From Dethiobacter sp. (lineage in GTDB: Bacteria; Bacillota; Dethiobacteria; DTU022), in contig JAGXSR010000056.1 of NCBI GenBank assembly GCA_018333405.1, forward strand, positions 1-16,957: a DNA stretch of 16,957 bases, in the 5' to 3' direction. Every line of letters begins with the position of its first letter. Positions within the stretch are counted from its first letter, which is position 1. A program made the position numbers and the translations under genes. Below the pieces are notes generated by a model. It made no database searches and was not told the DNA's origin. It was given only the letters and a program-made list of their open reading frames with translations. Of the stretch, positions 7,491 to 15,747 are shown piece after piece.

Positions 7491-8258
7491 CTATTTGTTT
7501 TCAGCGATCTTTGTTGCTTCCGTCACCGCCTCACGGTGTAAATAGCCGGCTATATGCAAGATCGTGTCCTTTAATTCCCGGTCCATTTTCATACTGCCGG
7601 TGCAGGGATAATTATGCCACTTGAGGCCCACTACTTCCAGCAGCTTATCATCATCCGGCACTCCTGCCAGGTTACGGGCCACATAGTAGGCCGCGCCGCA
7701 GGGGGAGCTTTGCAGCACAAGGGCCTCTTGAATGACGCCGCCACGCTTTCTGATCGTAAACTGTGGAAAACCGAGGCGAAAATAGCGGATAAACTTGTTC
7801 ACCTCAGGGTGAGCCTCGTCTTCAAGCAAGGAACAAAAAGGTTTGGGAAACACGATCTCCAACCCGGCGCCTTTAGCCTGTTGCTCCACCTGCCGGCGGG
7901 CGCCGGCCTGCAGCCAGAGCGGGTCCTCCAGCGGCACAACGAGGGCCTTGACGCCGGCCTGGGCAGCCAGTTCCGGCAATGACAGCAAAATATCCTGATG
8001 CAGGTTAATAGCCAGCACAGTGTGCACGCCCTGAAATGCTGCAACAGGGGGCAAAATCTCATCCGGATTGTCTTCCAGCATGGCGGGCAGATTTTCAGGC
8101 TGCTTCCAGTCCAGGGCTATATCGTGCGAATAGTCTAAATCGTAGTGCCGGCGGCACTCAATGCAGTCGTTGCATCCGGTACAAAATTTTTCCACATCGC
8201 GCAGGTGATTTAAAACTTTCCGTCCGAAAAATCCGCTGAATAAAACAGCTGTTTTCAC
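7491..8258 (-). CDS. DUF166-like protein with a four-cysteine N-terminal motif
   Basis: A 255-residue soluble protein that I match, from memory of the family pattern, to DUF166 (PF02593), known mainly from methanogens and other anaerobes and lacking an established function. It starts like a nucleotide-binding fold (KTAVLFSGFFGRKVLNHL), then has four evenly spaced cysteines at 26, 29, 32 and 35 (CTGCNDCIEC) that could hold an iron-sulfur cluster or metal. Two more conserved-looking cysteines occur as SSPCGAAYYVARNL (Cys187) and NYPCTGSMKMD (Cys219). No membrane segment is seen. It lies between acsC and cooC in the same operon, 60 bases after acsC, so a role in CODH/ACS assembly, corrinoid activation or redox supply is plausible, but this is inference. 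The start is GTG 8258, since an in-frame TGA lies two codons upstream. Confidence 0.68.
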   Translation of the reverse strand: MKTAVLFSGFFGRKVLNHLRDVEKFCTGCNDCIECRRHYDLDYSHDIALDWKQPENLPAMLEDNPDEILPPVAAFQGVHTVLAINLHQDILLSLPELAAQAGVKALVVPLEDPLWLQAGARRQVEQQAKGAGLEIVFPKPFCSLLEDEAHPEVNKFIRYFRLGFPQFTIRKRGGVIQEALVLQSSPCGAAYYVARNLAGVPDDDKLLEVVGLKWHNYPCTGSMKMDRELKDTILHIAGYLHREAVTEATKIAENK

Positions 8259-8318
8259 TTTTCATAAGCCTCCCGGCAATCGCTCAATCCGTCCCTTACG
8301 GCAGCAACAACCCGCCGC

Positions 8319-9689
8319 TTAAGTTTTAGGCTGCACTGTCGCGATGTTTTTTAGTTTATGCAAAAATTTAGGCAGATCGGCTGCCTCCTGCGGCCCGACT
8401 ATAATCTCCCAGTCGGGCAGCTCGTCTTCCAAATCGCCTTTAATGCGGGCCACATAGCCGGGAATCACCAGCCGCTTAGAAGTTACCTTGTCGGCCATTT
8501 TGTGTTTTTTCACTGTTTCGGCAATTATTTCCGGAACAAACTTACCTGTGGACCAGGCCGCGAGCACACACAACCCTCCTGTATCCTGGCAAAGCAGGTA
8601 AACGGGCAGCTTGCTGTTTTCCACTTCACCGGCCACAGCATAATAGGTCAGCGCAAAGTTAGTCGTCACCAGAACGGCCGCGCTTTCGTCCGCCGCGTTA
8701 AAAGCGTACACTTTGCCTTCCACCGTCGGCGCCACCCGCGGGTCGGTGTAAATGTCCTGGCGCACCGTCAGCAAAGCCTGGAAAGCCTGCTGTGACACAT
8801 CGTCAAGGACAATAATACCGGCATATTTGGCGATACCCGCGGCGGCCGGCAGCAGTTGTCGTTCCGGATCAAAGGCAGTCTCCGCCGCCGAAAAGAGCGT
8901 CGGGTAACCGAACGGTCTGAACTTATGCCGCAGGGCGGCGCGCCGAATCACAGTCTGATCCCGGACCAGGTCCGCCAGAGTGCGGGAGCCAGGATCAAGC
9001 ACCAGGTTTTCAAAACCCAGTTCCTTCAGTTTGTCGGCCAGCTTCTCAACCTCTTCCAGACTGGAAGCCCTGACGCAGACAGCCGTGCTCTTATCAAGGT
9101 AGGGCATCACCTTGGCATAATTGCCGGCGGTGACGCAGACCAGCGGATTCCTGCCCCTGCATGCCTCGTAAGCCGAGAGCAGGCAATCGGCGGAATCAGC
9201 CAGCAAAATCAGGCCGGCGTCGGTTGCGGTCATAACTTTCAGCACCAGTGCGGAATAACGCTTGCTGTCGCCGCTGCCACACCGCAGGGCCAGCAGGTCA
9301 AAGCGGGAGACCTTCTCCAGCCTTTCCATAGTCCAGGACAGTTTGGCCAGCCTGGCGGACAAAATATCGTCGCTGTCCGTATCCGAGACGAGCAAGGCAA
9401 AGCCCGGTGGACGGAAAAAGGTTTTCTGGTGGCGGTGCATTACTTCTTCTTCTCCGACGATTACAGCTCTGGCGCCCTGGCCGATTACCACCTGCCTGAT
9501 CGGCGGCTGCAGGATCTCTTCCAGCTGCGCCCTGTTCTCCACGGAAAGGTGGGTGCATTTCTCCAAGACAATACCGGCGTTGGCCACCTTCATGGCAAAG
9601 GCGAAACATGTGGCCAGGCCGCACTCTTTACAGTTTTTCCTGCCGTATTCCGGCAGCATTTTCTGAATATCCGATGCTTTAACAGGCAT
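8319..9689 (-). CDS. acsC: corrinoid/iron-sulfur protein large subunit (AcsC/CdhE, gamma)
   Basis: A 456-residue large subunit of the corrinoid iron-sulfur protein, the methyl carrier between AcsE and acetyl-CoA synthase. The N-terminal [4Fe-4S] motif is Cys20, Cys23, Cys28 and Cys45 (KNCKECGLATCFAFAMK, later EKC). The spacing matches Moorella AcsC (Cys17, 20, 25, 42). Then come VVIGQGARAVIVGEEEVMHRH and FFRPPGFALLV, typical of the TIM-barrel segment, and a C-terminal cobamide-binding region containing DTGGLCVLAAWSTGKF. The cluster reduces Co(II) to Co(I) when the cofactor is accidentally oxidised. The ATG follows AGGAGTG and lies 24 bases after cdhC. Length and sequence suit both bacterial AcsC and archaeal CdhE, so the lineage of this subunit cannot be decided here. 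Confidence 0.95.
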   Translation of the reverse strand: MPVKASDIQKMLPEYGRKNCKECGLATCFAFAMKVANAGIVLEKCTHLSVENRAQLEEILQPPIRQVVIGQGARAVIVGEEEVMHRHQKTFFRPPGFALLVSDTDSDDILSARLAKLSWTMERLEKVSRFDLLALRCGSGDSKRYSALVLKVMTATDAGLILLADSADCLLSAYEACRGRNPLVCVTAGNYAKVMPYLDKSTAVCVRASSLEEVEKLADKLKELGFENLVLDPGSRTLADLVRDQTVIRRAALRHKFRPFGYPTLFSAAETAFDPERQLLPAAAGIAKYAGIIVLDDVSQQAFQALLTVRQDIYTDPRVAPTVEGKVYAFNAADESAAVLVTTNFALTYYAVAGEVENSKLPVYLLCQDTGGLCVLAAWSTGKFVPEIIAETVKKHKMADKVTSKRLVIPGYVARIKGDLEDELPDWEIIVGPQEAADLPKFLHKLKNIATVQPKT

Positions 9690-9713
9690 ATTAACACTCC
9701 TATCAAAGGCCGC

Positions 9714-10901
9714 TTAAAGGCGCCCGGCGTTTTGCATGAATTCGGTCAGCTCATCCACGTTCTGTACATCTTTTTCCGTGGCGATTTTACCTGCCAGCTC
9801 CGGCGGGAGGTTTTCCACGGCCGCTTCTTTTAGCGCAGAGCTCATCCATGCTACCCGGTTAAAGCCGCCGTCGGCAATCAGAAACTTGGGAGAGGTGAGG
9901 TACTGGATACCAATGCCGAGGTACCCCTCGTTCTGTTTCCCGCCGCTGGCCGATCCGGCCAGTGTGGAGAAGGGATCGCCGGTGACGCTGGGGCCGGCAA
10001 AGTCCCGCGAAACGATGCCAAAACCATCGACTTCCGGAATGTAAAAAACAATTGCCTCAAAACAGCCGCAGGCGGTATGCGGGTAGGATAGTGCGCTGTG
10101 CAAGCTGAACCGGGTCGTCTCTCCCATGGAGCGCTCGGTTACCACCTGATTGACGTTGTCATAGGATATATTTACCAGGTCAATCAGGTTGCCCTTGGGG
10201 ATAGCGAACTGAGCCCCTTCGGGGTCAACTTTAGTGGCGGCGCGGCCGTCGAGCCAGTTAATGGCGCCGCAGAGGGAAACCCGCTCCGGTGTGATGACGC
10301 AAACGTGGGTAGGCGCAAAGCTCTGACAGAGAACGCAGCCGTAGAATTCATCCACGTCTTCTTCCCGCAGCCCCTTAATTCTCTCATCCCGCTCTTTGTA
10401 AACCTTTAGCGCTTCGACCAGCAGGTTTTGCACCTTAGCCGGGTCAGTGATAAATTCCACCGACATTTTCTCAATTACCGGCAGCTCGGCGGTAAACAGG
10501 TCAATCAGAATCCGTCCGATCTGTTCCAGGGAGTTTAACCCTTTTTTAAAGGAGTTTTTGTGGATACGGATCCAGATGTCGTAGCGTTGCGCCATGTGGA
10601 AGACGCCTTCAATATAGTTGATATATTGGTGAATACGCCTCTCCAGTACCGCTTCCAGATCCTTCTCCAGCTCTTCTCCGGCCACCTCCACCTTAATAAA
10701 GAGAGGGCCTGAGAACCCTTCCGGTAAATCCTTGAGATCGGGGCCGCTGACCGTTATCTTTTCGTGCTCAACTTCGCCAAGCCCCTTGACGGTGACCAGC
10801 TCTCCTTTATGGGAGACATCCGGGCCGCCGAACTCTACCTGAAACTCATTTTTGCGGATTCTCTCCCCTTCATACTGCGGGCCTACATCTGCTGCGTACA
10901 T
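9714..10901 (-). CDS. cdhC: acetyl-CoA synthase catalytic subunit, archaeal-type short form (CdhC, beta)
   Basis: A 395-residue acetyl-CoA synthase that condenses a methyl group, CO and CoA at the Ni-Ni-[4Fe-4S] A-cluster. The six A-cluster cysteines are Cys189, 192, 201, 211 (YGCVLCQSFAPTHVC, later SLCG) and Cys278, 280 (ACGCFE). Their spacing is identical to Moorella AcsB Cys506, 509, 518, 528, 595, 597. The roughly 310-residue N-terminal domain by which bacterial ACS grips CODH is absent, as in archaeal CdhC. The C-terminus also stops near the end of the catalytic domain, shorter than the methanogen proteins I recall. The start is ATG 10901, preceded by GGGGGGAAG. An in-frame extension to 10958 overlaps cdhB and is unlikely. 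The gene is 28 bases after cdhB and 24 before acsC. Confidence 0.94.
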   Translation of the reverse strand: MYAADVGPQYEGERIRKNEFQVEFGGPDVSHKGELVTVKGLGEVEHEKITVSGPDLKDLPEGFSGPLFIKVEVAGEELEKDLEAVLERRIHQYINYIEGVFHMAQRYDIWIRIHKNSFKKGLNSLEQIGRILIDLFTAELPVIEKMSVEFITDPAKVQNLLVEALKVYKERDERIKGLREEDVDEFYGCVLCQSFAPTHVCVITPERVSLCGAINWLDGRAATKVDPEGAQFAIPKGNLIDLVNISYDNVNQVVTERSMGETTRFSLHSALSYPHTACGCFEAIVFYIPEVDGFGIVSRDFAGPSVTGDPFSTLAGSASGGKQNEGYLGIGIQYLTSPKFLIADGGFNRVAWMSSALKEAAVENLPPELAGKIATEKDVQNVDELTEFMQNAGRL

Positions 10902-10929
10902 GTTTCTCTTCCCCCCAAATAATTTAAAA

Positions 10930-11493
10930 TTACGATTTAAAGGCACCGAGAGCCCCAATTAACCCTGCCAGGTAGTCGCGCCACTTTTCCTCTTTAACGA
11001 TCACCGGCAAGGCGAAGTCGGCGTTGGGATGGCTGCGGCGGCAAATAGCATACGTCTTCAGATGCGGGGCGAAATGCTTGAGCGTGGCCAGCCCGCGCTC
11101 CGCCAGATCACATCTGACCCCGGTAAACAGGACCAGGTCATGGTAACCTTTGCCGCGCACGCCGCTCCACTCTTTATCTTTTAAGAAATGGATAATCTCA
11201 ATGATATCGTAGGTGGAATCGGGCACAACTCCCTGTTCCAGCATTTTCTTTTTGACATGGGCCGTGGCGCAGATGGGGATGTCGCGCGCTTTGGCAATCT
11301 TAAGCGCGTAATCGATCAGCAACTTGTCGCCGACAGGGGTGGCGATAACTTCCGGGCCGAAAATATAAAGCGGGTTTTTGGCCCGGTCAATAATCGCGGC
11401 GCCCTCGGCCGGGTCGGCGATGACCTTGGCCGCTTTGGTCCCGGTCAGAACGTTGACCTTATAATAAGGCATAACCATCGTTTCCGACTCCAT
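10930..11493 (-). CDS. cdhB: CODH epsilon subunit, archaeal type (CdhB)
   Basis: A 187-residue protein matching the epsilon subunit of the archaeal acetyl-CoA decarbonylase/synthase complex, a Rossmann-like (DHS-type) fold that forms an alpha2-epsilon2 assembly with CdhA. Visible landmarks are NPLYIFGPEVIATPVG, ICATAHVKKKM, HDLVLFTGVRCDLAERGLATLK and a RRSHPNADFALPV tail. Bacterial bifunctional CODH/ACS has no such subunit, so the gene is a marker of the archaeal-type complex. Its role is thought to be structural or in electron transfer, possibly with a flavin. Methanogen CdhB is around 170 residues, close to this. The start is ATG 11493, 8 bases after GGGAGG. An in-frame TTG two codons upstream is less likely. 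It directly follows cdhA, with a 45-base gap. Confidence 0.92.
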   Translation of the reverse strand: MESETMVMPYYKVNVLTGTKAAKVIADPAEGAAIIDRAKNPLYIFGPEVIATPVGDKLLIDYALKIAKARDIPICATAHVKKKMLEQGVVPDSTYDIIEIIHFLKDKEWSGVRGKGYHDLVLFTGVRCDLAERGLATLKHFAPHLKTYAICRRSHPNADFALPVIVKEEKWRDYLAGLIGALGAFKS

Positions 11494-11538
11494 ACTCAAT
11501 TCCTCCCTTTTGTTTGACTGTCCCCCTTTTCAGCCTTT

Positions 11539-13839
11539 CTACTTAATAGTGGCCTCAATGGGCACTTTTGTCTCGTAAGTGCCGATAATGGTCGGCAGCG
11601 ACAGGACCGGCTTGGGCTGCCAGCCTGCTTCTTTCAGATAAGCCAGCACTTCCCGCTTATAAACAATGGGGATCTCTTTCTCCGTGCGGATAAAATTCTG
11701 CAGGTCGTCAGGCAGGCCGCCGATCACTTGCTTGTACGCAGAGATATAGCTGTTCAGCTTGATGGCCCGGCCGGGAGGCGTGTCGTTGCGGCGGAAGCAC
11801 TGTTTGATAATAGTGACCAGCGCTCTTTCCTTGGTCTCTGTGACCAGCATCATATGTTCCGGCGTAGGCTCCGCGGTATCGACCAGCTGCCTGGTGCGGC
11901 CGTCCACTACCGTCCAGTCGCCGGCCTCCTTCTTGCTCATAAACAGGCGCCGGTACTTGGAACCGTGAGGACCGAGCACGATCGGGATTCCCCAGCGGAC
12001 CGCCCCGGTGCCGATAGCCAGCGCCTTCTGGGAGTAGGGCCCCCAGACCACGCCGCAGGCGCCGACCCGGTTTAAAATATAGTCGGACATCAGCTCAAAA
12101 TTAGCCCGGTTCGGCAGGCCGGCAAAAATGTTGGCGATCTTAATCGCCGCCCCCACCACATGGGCGTTGGAGACACAGGAGCCTACGTTGACGATACACC
12201 CGGCGTCAAACTCGGGTATATATTTTTCATAGATGGTCTTGCCTTCAGCGTCCTTGCTCATGGCCGCGGCCATAGCCGCGCAGCCGGAAAGGGTAACGAT
12301 AAACTTGCGCCGCGCCAATTCTTCGGCCAGCCAGGCCAGATCATCAATATCACCCGGGAAGTTGGAACAGCCGGCAAAGAGGACTACACCGGGGATAGTG
12401 CCCAGAACAATTGGCGACCCGACCTTCCTGATTTCCACGTCATGAATGGGACCGCGTCCGGAGCGCATTTTGTAGGTCTCCCAGGTAGCCGCCGCCTGCA
12501 TCAGGCGCAGGATGGGAATATGGTTGACACACGCTTCCTCACACTTGGCACAGCCATGACAGCGCATGAACAGCTCGCCGAGCTTGGCGAAATTGCCATG
12601 CCTGGCCTGACTGACCCCGAGGCTGACCGGCAGCAGGTTTGGACAGACTCTGTTGCATTCCTCACAAGTGCCGCGACATTTGGCGGCCAGCATCGCGCCC
12701 TCCTCTTTCGTCACCAGTTGCTTTTGAGCGCGGCGTTTGGGAGCAAGCTCAAGCGCCGCCCTCACGATTACTTCCGCCGCTTTTTCCGGGTCCAGGATCA
12801 GAAACTGCTTTTGCTCCTCCAGCACCGCGCGCAGGATCTCCCCGGTTTCCCTGGCCGAGGCGTTCTCCAACCCGTAACATATTTTGTCCGAACAGGCAAT
12901 CATCGCCGCCCCTGCTGCCTTGGCCAACTGCGGGATATCGGTGACCACACACTGCTCATCGGTGACAACCACGTCGGCGAGACCAGCCTTTAAAAAAAAG
13001 CGCTGCCGCGAGAGCGGGCCGATTACCTTAGCCCCGCCGGCGTAACGGGTTACATCGTGCGCCGTGCAGCACAAGCCGCCTACCTCCACCTGATCATACA
13101 GGTCATTTGAGCGCAGGTAGTCGATAATGGCATTGGCGGTGACAGCATTGTGCCCCACAACGACAATCGTCGGTTTAGTTCTGTCTATGGCGCCCCAGCC
13201 CAGGTCTACCAGCGGCGTGTCGGCTACCGATGTCGGCAGGCCATAACCGACAATCTGGGCAATGTCGGCCGCTTCCAGCGCCACGTGATCAAGCATGCCG
13301 GCATGAAAAGCCTTGGATTCAAAGTCCCGGTAGTCGCCTTCCTGTCCCATGTGGGTGGCCGAGACCAGGTGTATCATTTCCCGTTCTACGTATTCGATGG
13401 CCTTGCGCAGATCGCCGAGCGTTTTGGGCTTTAGTCCCATCACAGTCCTGATAATCGGAGCTTCCACGTTTACCTGACTGCCCAGGTCAATTTTTTTGTC
13501 TTCTCCTAACTTTTCAATCAGGTGGTCGATCATGTGCCGTCCGTGAGCGCCATGCGCCGCCGTGCCCATCAGGGAACAGATCAGAATCCACCTGGCCTGC
13601 TGCGAGGCAATGTCAATGCCGCAGGCGCCCTTTTTGTTTCCCGTCAGGTCGCACTTGCCGTAAGTGCACAGACAGCAAAGGTCACAAAACGGAGCGTAAA
13701 AAGGCTCATAGGTGTTAAGCAGGCGGAAATCCCAGTTGCGCAGCTCCGTCAGTGTAGGCATCGGTGTCGGCCCGACCGGCTCCCAGGCATCTTCCGCTCT
13801 GATAATCGCTTTGATCTCTGCATCTCTCATCTTCTGCAT
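11539..13839 (-). CDS. cdhA: carbon monoxide dehydrogenase catalytic subunit, archaeal type (CdhA, alpha)
   Basis: A 766-residue nickel CODH that interconverts CO2 and CO. The N-terminal cysteine cluster 52, 55, 56, 58, 63, 73 (FCDLCCLCTYGKC, then GAC) supplies the B- and D-type [4Fe-4S] clusters. The C-cluster ligands appear complete: His230, Cys258 (GGLCCT), Cys297 (DEQC), Cys491 (FAGCSN), Cys520 (LSGC) and Cys555 (VGSCVSNAH). Lys628 in PHGSKYR fits the proton-transfer lysine. Between them, residues 388-437 hold two ferredoxin-like motifs, Cys388, 392, 395, 399 and Cys427, 430, 433, 437. They would bind two extra [4Fe-4S] clusters; this insert is characteristic of archaeal CdhA and absent from the bacterial CooS/AcsA type (about 630-670 residues). 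The ATG lies 10 bases after GAGG and 28 bases after acsD. The usual partner CdhB follows. Confidence 0.96.
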   Translation of the reverse strand: MQKMRDAEIKAIIRAEDAWEPVGPTPMPTLTELRNWDFRLLNTYEPFYAPFCDLCCLCTYGKCDLTGNKKGACGIDIASQQARWILICSLMGTAAHGAHGRHMIDHLIEKLGEDKKIDLGSQVNVEAPIIRTVMGLKPKTLGDLRKAIEYVEREMIHLVSATHMGQEGDYRDFESKAFHAGMLDHVALEAADIAQIVGYGLPTSVADTPLVDLGWGAIDRTKPTIVVVGHNAVTANAIIDYLRSNDLYDQVEVGGLCCTAHDVTRYAGGAKVIGPLSRQRFFLKAGLADVVVTDEQCVVTDIPQLAKAAGAAMIACSDKICYGLENASARETGEILRAVLEEQKQFLILDPEKAAEVIVRAALELAPKRRAQKQLVTKEEGAMLAAKCRGTCEECNRVCPNLLPVSLGVSQARHGNFAKLGELFMRCHGCAKCEEACVNHIPILRLMQAAATWETYKMRSGRGPIHDVEIRKVGSPIVLGTIPGVVLFAGCSNFPGDIDDLAWLAEELARRKFIVTLSGCAAMAAAMSKDAEGKTIYEKYIPEFDAGCIVNVGSCVSNAHVVGAAIKIANIFAGLPNRANFELMSDYILNRVGACGVVWGPYSQKALAIGTGAVRWGIPIVLGPHGSKYRRLFMSKKEAGDWTVVDGRTRQLVDTAEPTPEHMMLVTETKERALVTIIKQCFRRNDTPPGRAIKLNSYISAYKQVIGGLPDDLQNFIRTEKEIPIVYKREVLAYLKEAGWQPKPVLSLPTIIGTYETKVPIEATIK

Positions 13840-13867
13840 CTTCTTCTTTCCTCGCCTCTATGAAATT

Positions 13868-14749
13868 TTAACAGGCCATTTCTCTGACGCGCCGCAGGCT
13901 ATCCGGATGACGCAACGTCACAATGTCTGCGCCGGCCAACAGCAGAGTAATCGCGGTTAGCGCTTCCCATAATATACCTTTGCCGGTATCCTGCATGGCT
14001 TCCTTGGTTTTCCAGGCCTCTTTTCCAACTCTGGCGATTATCGGAGACTGGAGAGTTTTATCATCGTGCGCTATCGCCGAGAGGCGAATGCGCTCCATGG
14101 TTGAGAAAGCGTACTCCAGCCCGTAGCCTGCGGCGCACGTCAGCGGGTCAATGACCACCCTATCCAGCGGGAAAAATTTACCCAGTCTGATATTTAAGTC
14201 CTTGGCCAGGTTGATATCCATCGGAGACTGGGCAATAACGGCGTGCCCGTGCTCTAGCGCCGCCGCCGCTATCTCCTGATAGTTCTCCTTCAGCACCGGT
14301 CCAAGCAGCAGCTTCCTGCCGCTGCAGGCGGCGGCCACGACCGGCAGGACGGCGGCATCCTTTTCCTTTTCGCCCAGGCCGAAGACAGCAAGCGGTACAT
14401 CTACTGCTGCGGCAACCCTTTTCACTCCGGCGGCGATCTCCCCTGCCGGCAGATCTTTTTCCATGCTGTTTAAATTAAGAAAAATCATCTCCGCCCCGTA
14501 TTCATCGACACTTTTTCTAGCCCAGTCGACCGGGGACGACTTAACGTTCGCGTAAAACTCCTGCAGCGATAAAGTCCAGTCATACGGTTCGCTGTCGGTG
14601 ATTTCCAGGGCTAACTTCAACTGGCCCGGCCTTCCCTCGAAAAAATGAAAGGGAAGCGTGTTTTGGCCGCCCGCAACTGCGCTTTTGCCTTCTGTTCCCA
14701 GTCTCAGTTCCCTGATTTCGCCCGGATATTTTTCCATAAACTTTTCCAT
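13868..14749 (-). CDS. acsD: corrinoid/iron-sulfur protein small subunit (AcsD/CdhD, delta)
   Basis: A 293-residue TIM-barrel protein that pairs with AcsC to cradle the corrinoid cofactor. Family features are FHFFEGRPGQLKLALEITD near the start, SVDEYGAEMIFLNLNS, a LLGPVLKENYQEIAAAALEHGH region, MDINLAKDLNI and DPLTCAAGYGLEYAFSTMERIRL. The length is close to bacterial AcsD (about 310-325) and well below methanogen CdhD, which carries extra sequence. This favours a bacterial-type methyl branch, although the argument rests on length only. The start is ATG 14749 directly after a GGGGGGAGG run. A second ATG four codons in is too far from it. The gene lies 17 bases after acsE and 28 before cdhA, well inside the operon. 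Confidence 0.92.
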   Translation of the reverse strand: MEKFMEKYPGEIRELRLGTEGKSAVAGGQNTLPFHFFEGRPGQLKLALEITDSEPYDWTLSLQEFYANVKSSPVDWARKSVDEYGAEMIFLNLNSMEKDLPAGEIAAGVKRVAAAVDVPLAVFGLGEKEKDAAVLPVVAAACSGRKLLLGPVLKENYQEIAAAALEHGHAVIAQSPMDINLAKDLNIRLGKFFPLDRVVIDPLTCAAGYGLEYAFSTMERIRLSAIAHDDKTLQSPIIARVGKEAWKTKEAMQDTGKGILWEALTAITLLLAGADIVTLRHPDSLRRVREMAC

Positions 14750-14766
14750 GGCCTCCCCCCTTCAAA

Positions 14767-15645
14767 TTAAAGTTCCAGCCAGGAAGGAGAGTACAGGTCG
14801 TATCCCATAATTACCCTGGCCGTCTTATAATAGTCTTTTTCAACCGGCGACATAGTTTGTATCTCTATCTCTTCCCCGTTAATGACTTTTTGGATCAGAG
14901 AAATAATATCCTGTTTTTTGCCGGCGTTCAGCTCAATCAGCTCCCGATCAAAGCTGTCCACAATAGCGGAATACAAGCCGGCCTGCTCCAGGACAACCAT
15001 CATTACCTTGTTAATAATATGGCGCAAGTGGCGCGGCGCGCCGTTGGAGACGTTGGAAAGACCAATGGTGGATTTAACGTCGGGGGCTATATCCGGCAGC
15101 ATCCTGACAAACTCCACCACCTCCAGAATGTCCTGCTGGCCCACTCCCACCGGCATCAGAATGGGGTCAACCCAGATATCTTCGTTGGGGATGCCAAGGC
15201 CGTTGGCATAATCGATTGTCTCCATGATGGACTCGGCGCGGGCCGCGGCATCAGAGGGGATGCCGGTGTCATTAAGCGCGGAAATGATCACATTGGCGTT
15301 ATATTTTTTGGCCAGCGGCAGCATCCGCTCCTTACTCTCCTTTGTACCCGATGCGGAGTTAATCAGAGCCTTACGGCGGCATAGAGCCAGGCCCGCTTCC
15401 ATGGCCACCGGATTGGTAGTATCGAGGGACAAAGGTAGATCAACAACTTCCTGAATGGTATTGACGGGCCAACTCATCGTTTCGGCCGGGTTTTTACGCG
15501 CCGGACCGATGTTTAAGTCGATCCAGTGCACACCGGCTTCCGCCTGTTTGCCGGCAAGCTCCTGTAGCGGACGAGCCTGCCGCCCGGCCAGAGCTTCGGA
15601 AACAGCTTTGGAAAGAATCTGAATGTTTTCTCCGATTAAAATCAT
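14767..15645 (-). CDS. acsE: methyltetrahydrofolate:corrinoid/iron-sulfur protein methyltransferase (AcsE)
   Basis: A 292-residue pterin-binding TIM barrel that moves the methyl group of methyl-tetrahydrofolate to Co(I) of the AcsC-AcsD protein. Active-site residues correspond to Moorella MeTr: Glu6 (IGENI), Asp75 (SLDTTN), Asn96 (LINSASG), Asp160 (WVDPI) and Asn198 (GLSNVS). The Moorella enzyme is 262 residues. This one carries about 30 more at the C-terminus (MSPVEKDYYKTARVIMGYDL and a SPSWLEL end). The start is ATG 15645, 7 bases after AAGGAGG; an in-frame TTG further up lacks this signal. Its presence argues for folate-based C1 chemistry and so for a bacterial host, since methanogens transfer from methyl-H4MPT without AcsE. 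It is the second gene of the operon. Confidence 0.94.
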   Translation of the reverse strand: MILIGENIQILSKAVSEALAGRQARPLQELAGKQAEAGVHWIDLNIGPARKNPAETMSWPVNTIQEVVDLPLSLDTTNPVAMEAGLALCRRKALINSASGTKESKERMLPLAKKYNANVIISALNDTGIPSDAAARAESIMETIDYANGLGIPNEDIWVDPILMPVGVGQQDILEVVEFVRMLPDIAPDVKSTIGLSNVSNGAPRHLRHIINKVMMVVLEQAGLYSAIVDSFDRELIELNAGKKQDIISLIQKVINGEEIEIQTMSPVEKDYYKTARVIMGYDLYSPSWLEL

Positions 15646-15747
15646 GCATTTTCCTCCTTTCTTGTTTGCAAGCGCGCATTCGAACAACTGTTCAACCGTA
15701 TCAGCAGATAGCGGCTTTCACCAGATGCCGTTTAATTTTCATGTCAC

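Noticed and set aside
8856..9833. A 325-codon open frame on the plus strand opposite acsC and the end of cdhC
   Set aside because: It is antisense to genes with complete active-site motifs, lacks a ribosome binding site, and its low-complexity composition is typical of a mirror frame.
10902..10958. N-terminal extension of CdhC (start at 10958)
   Set aside because: It overlaps the end of cdhB, and ATG 10901 directly follows a strong GGGGGGAAG signal.
12160..12993. A 277-codon plus-strand open frame opposite cdhA
   Set aside because: Antisense to the best-supported gene of the window, with no recognisable domain or start signal.
15646..15747. A small gene between cooC and acsE
   Set aside because: The only ATG frame (from about 15742) gives 13 codons with no ribosome binding site.
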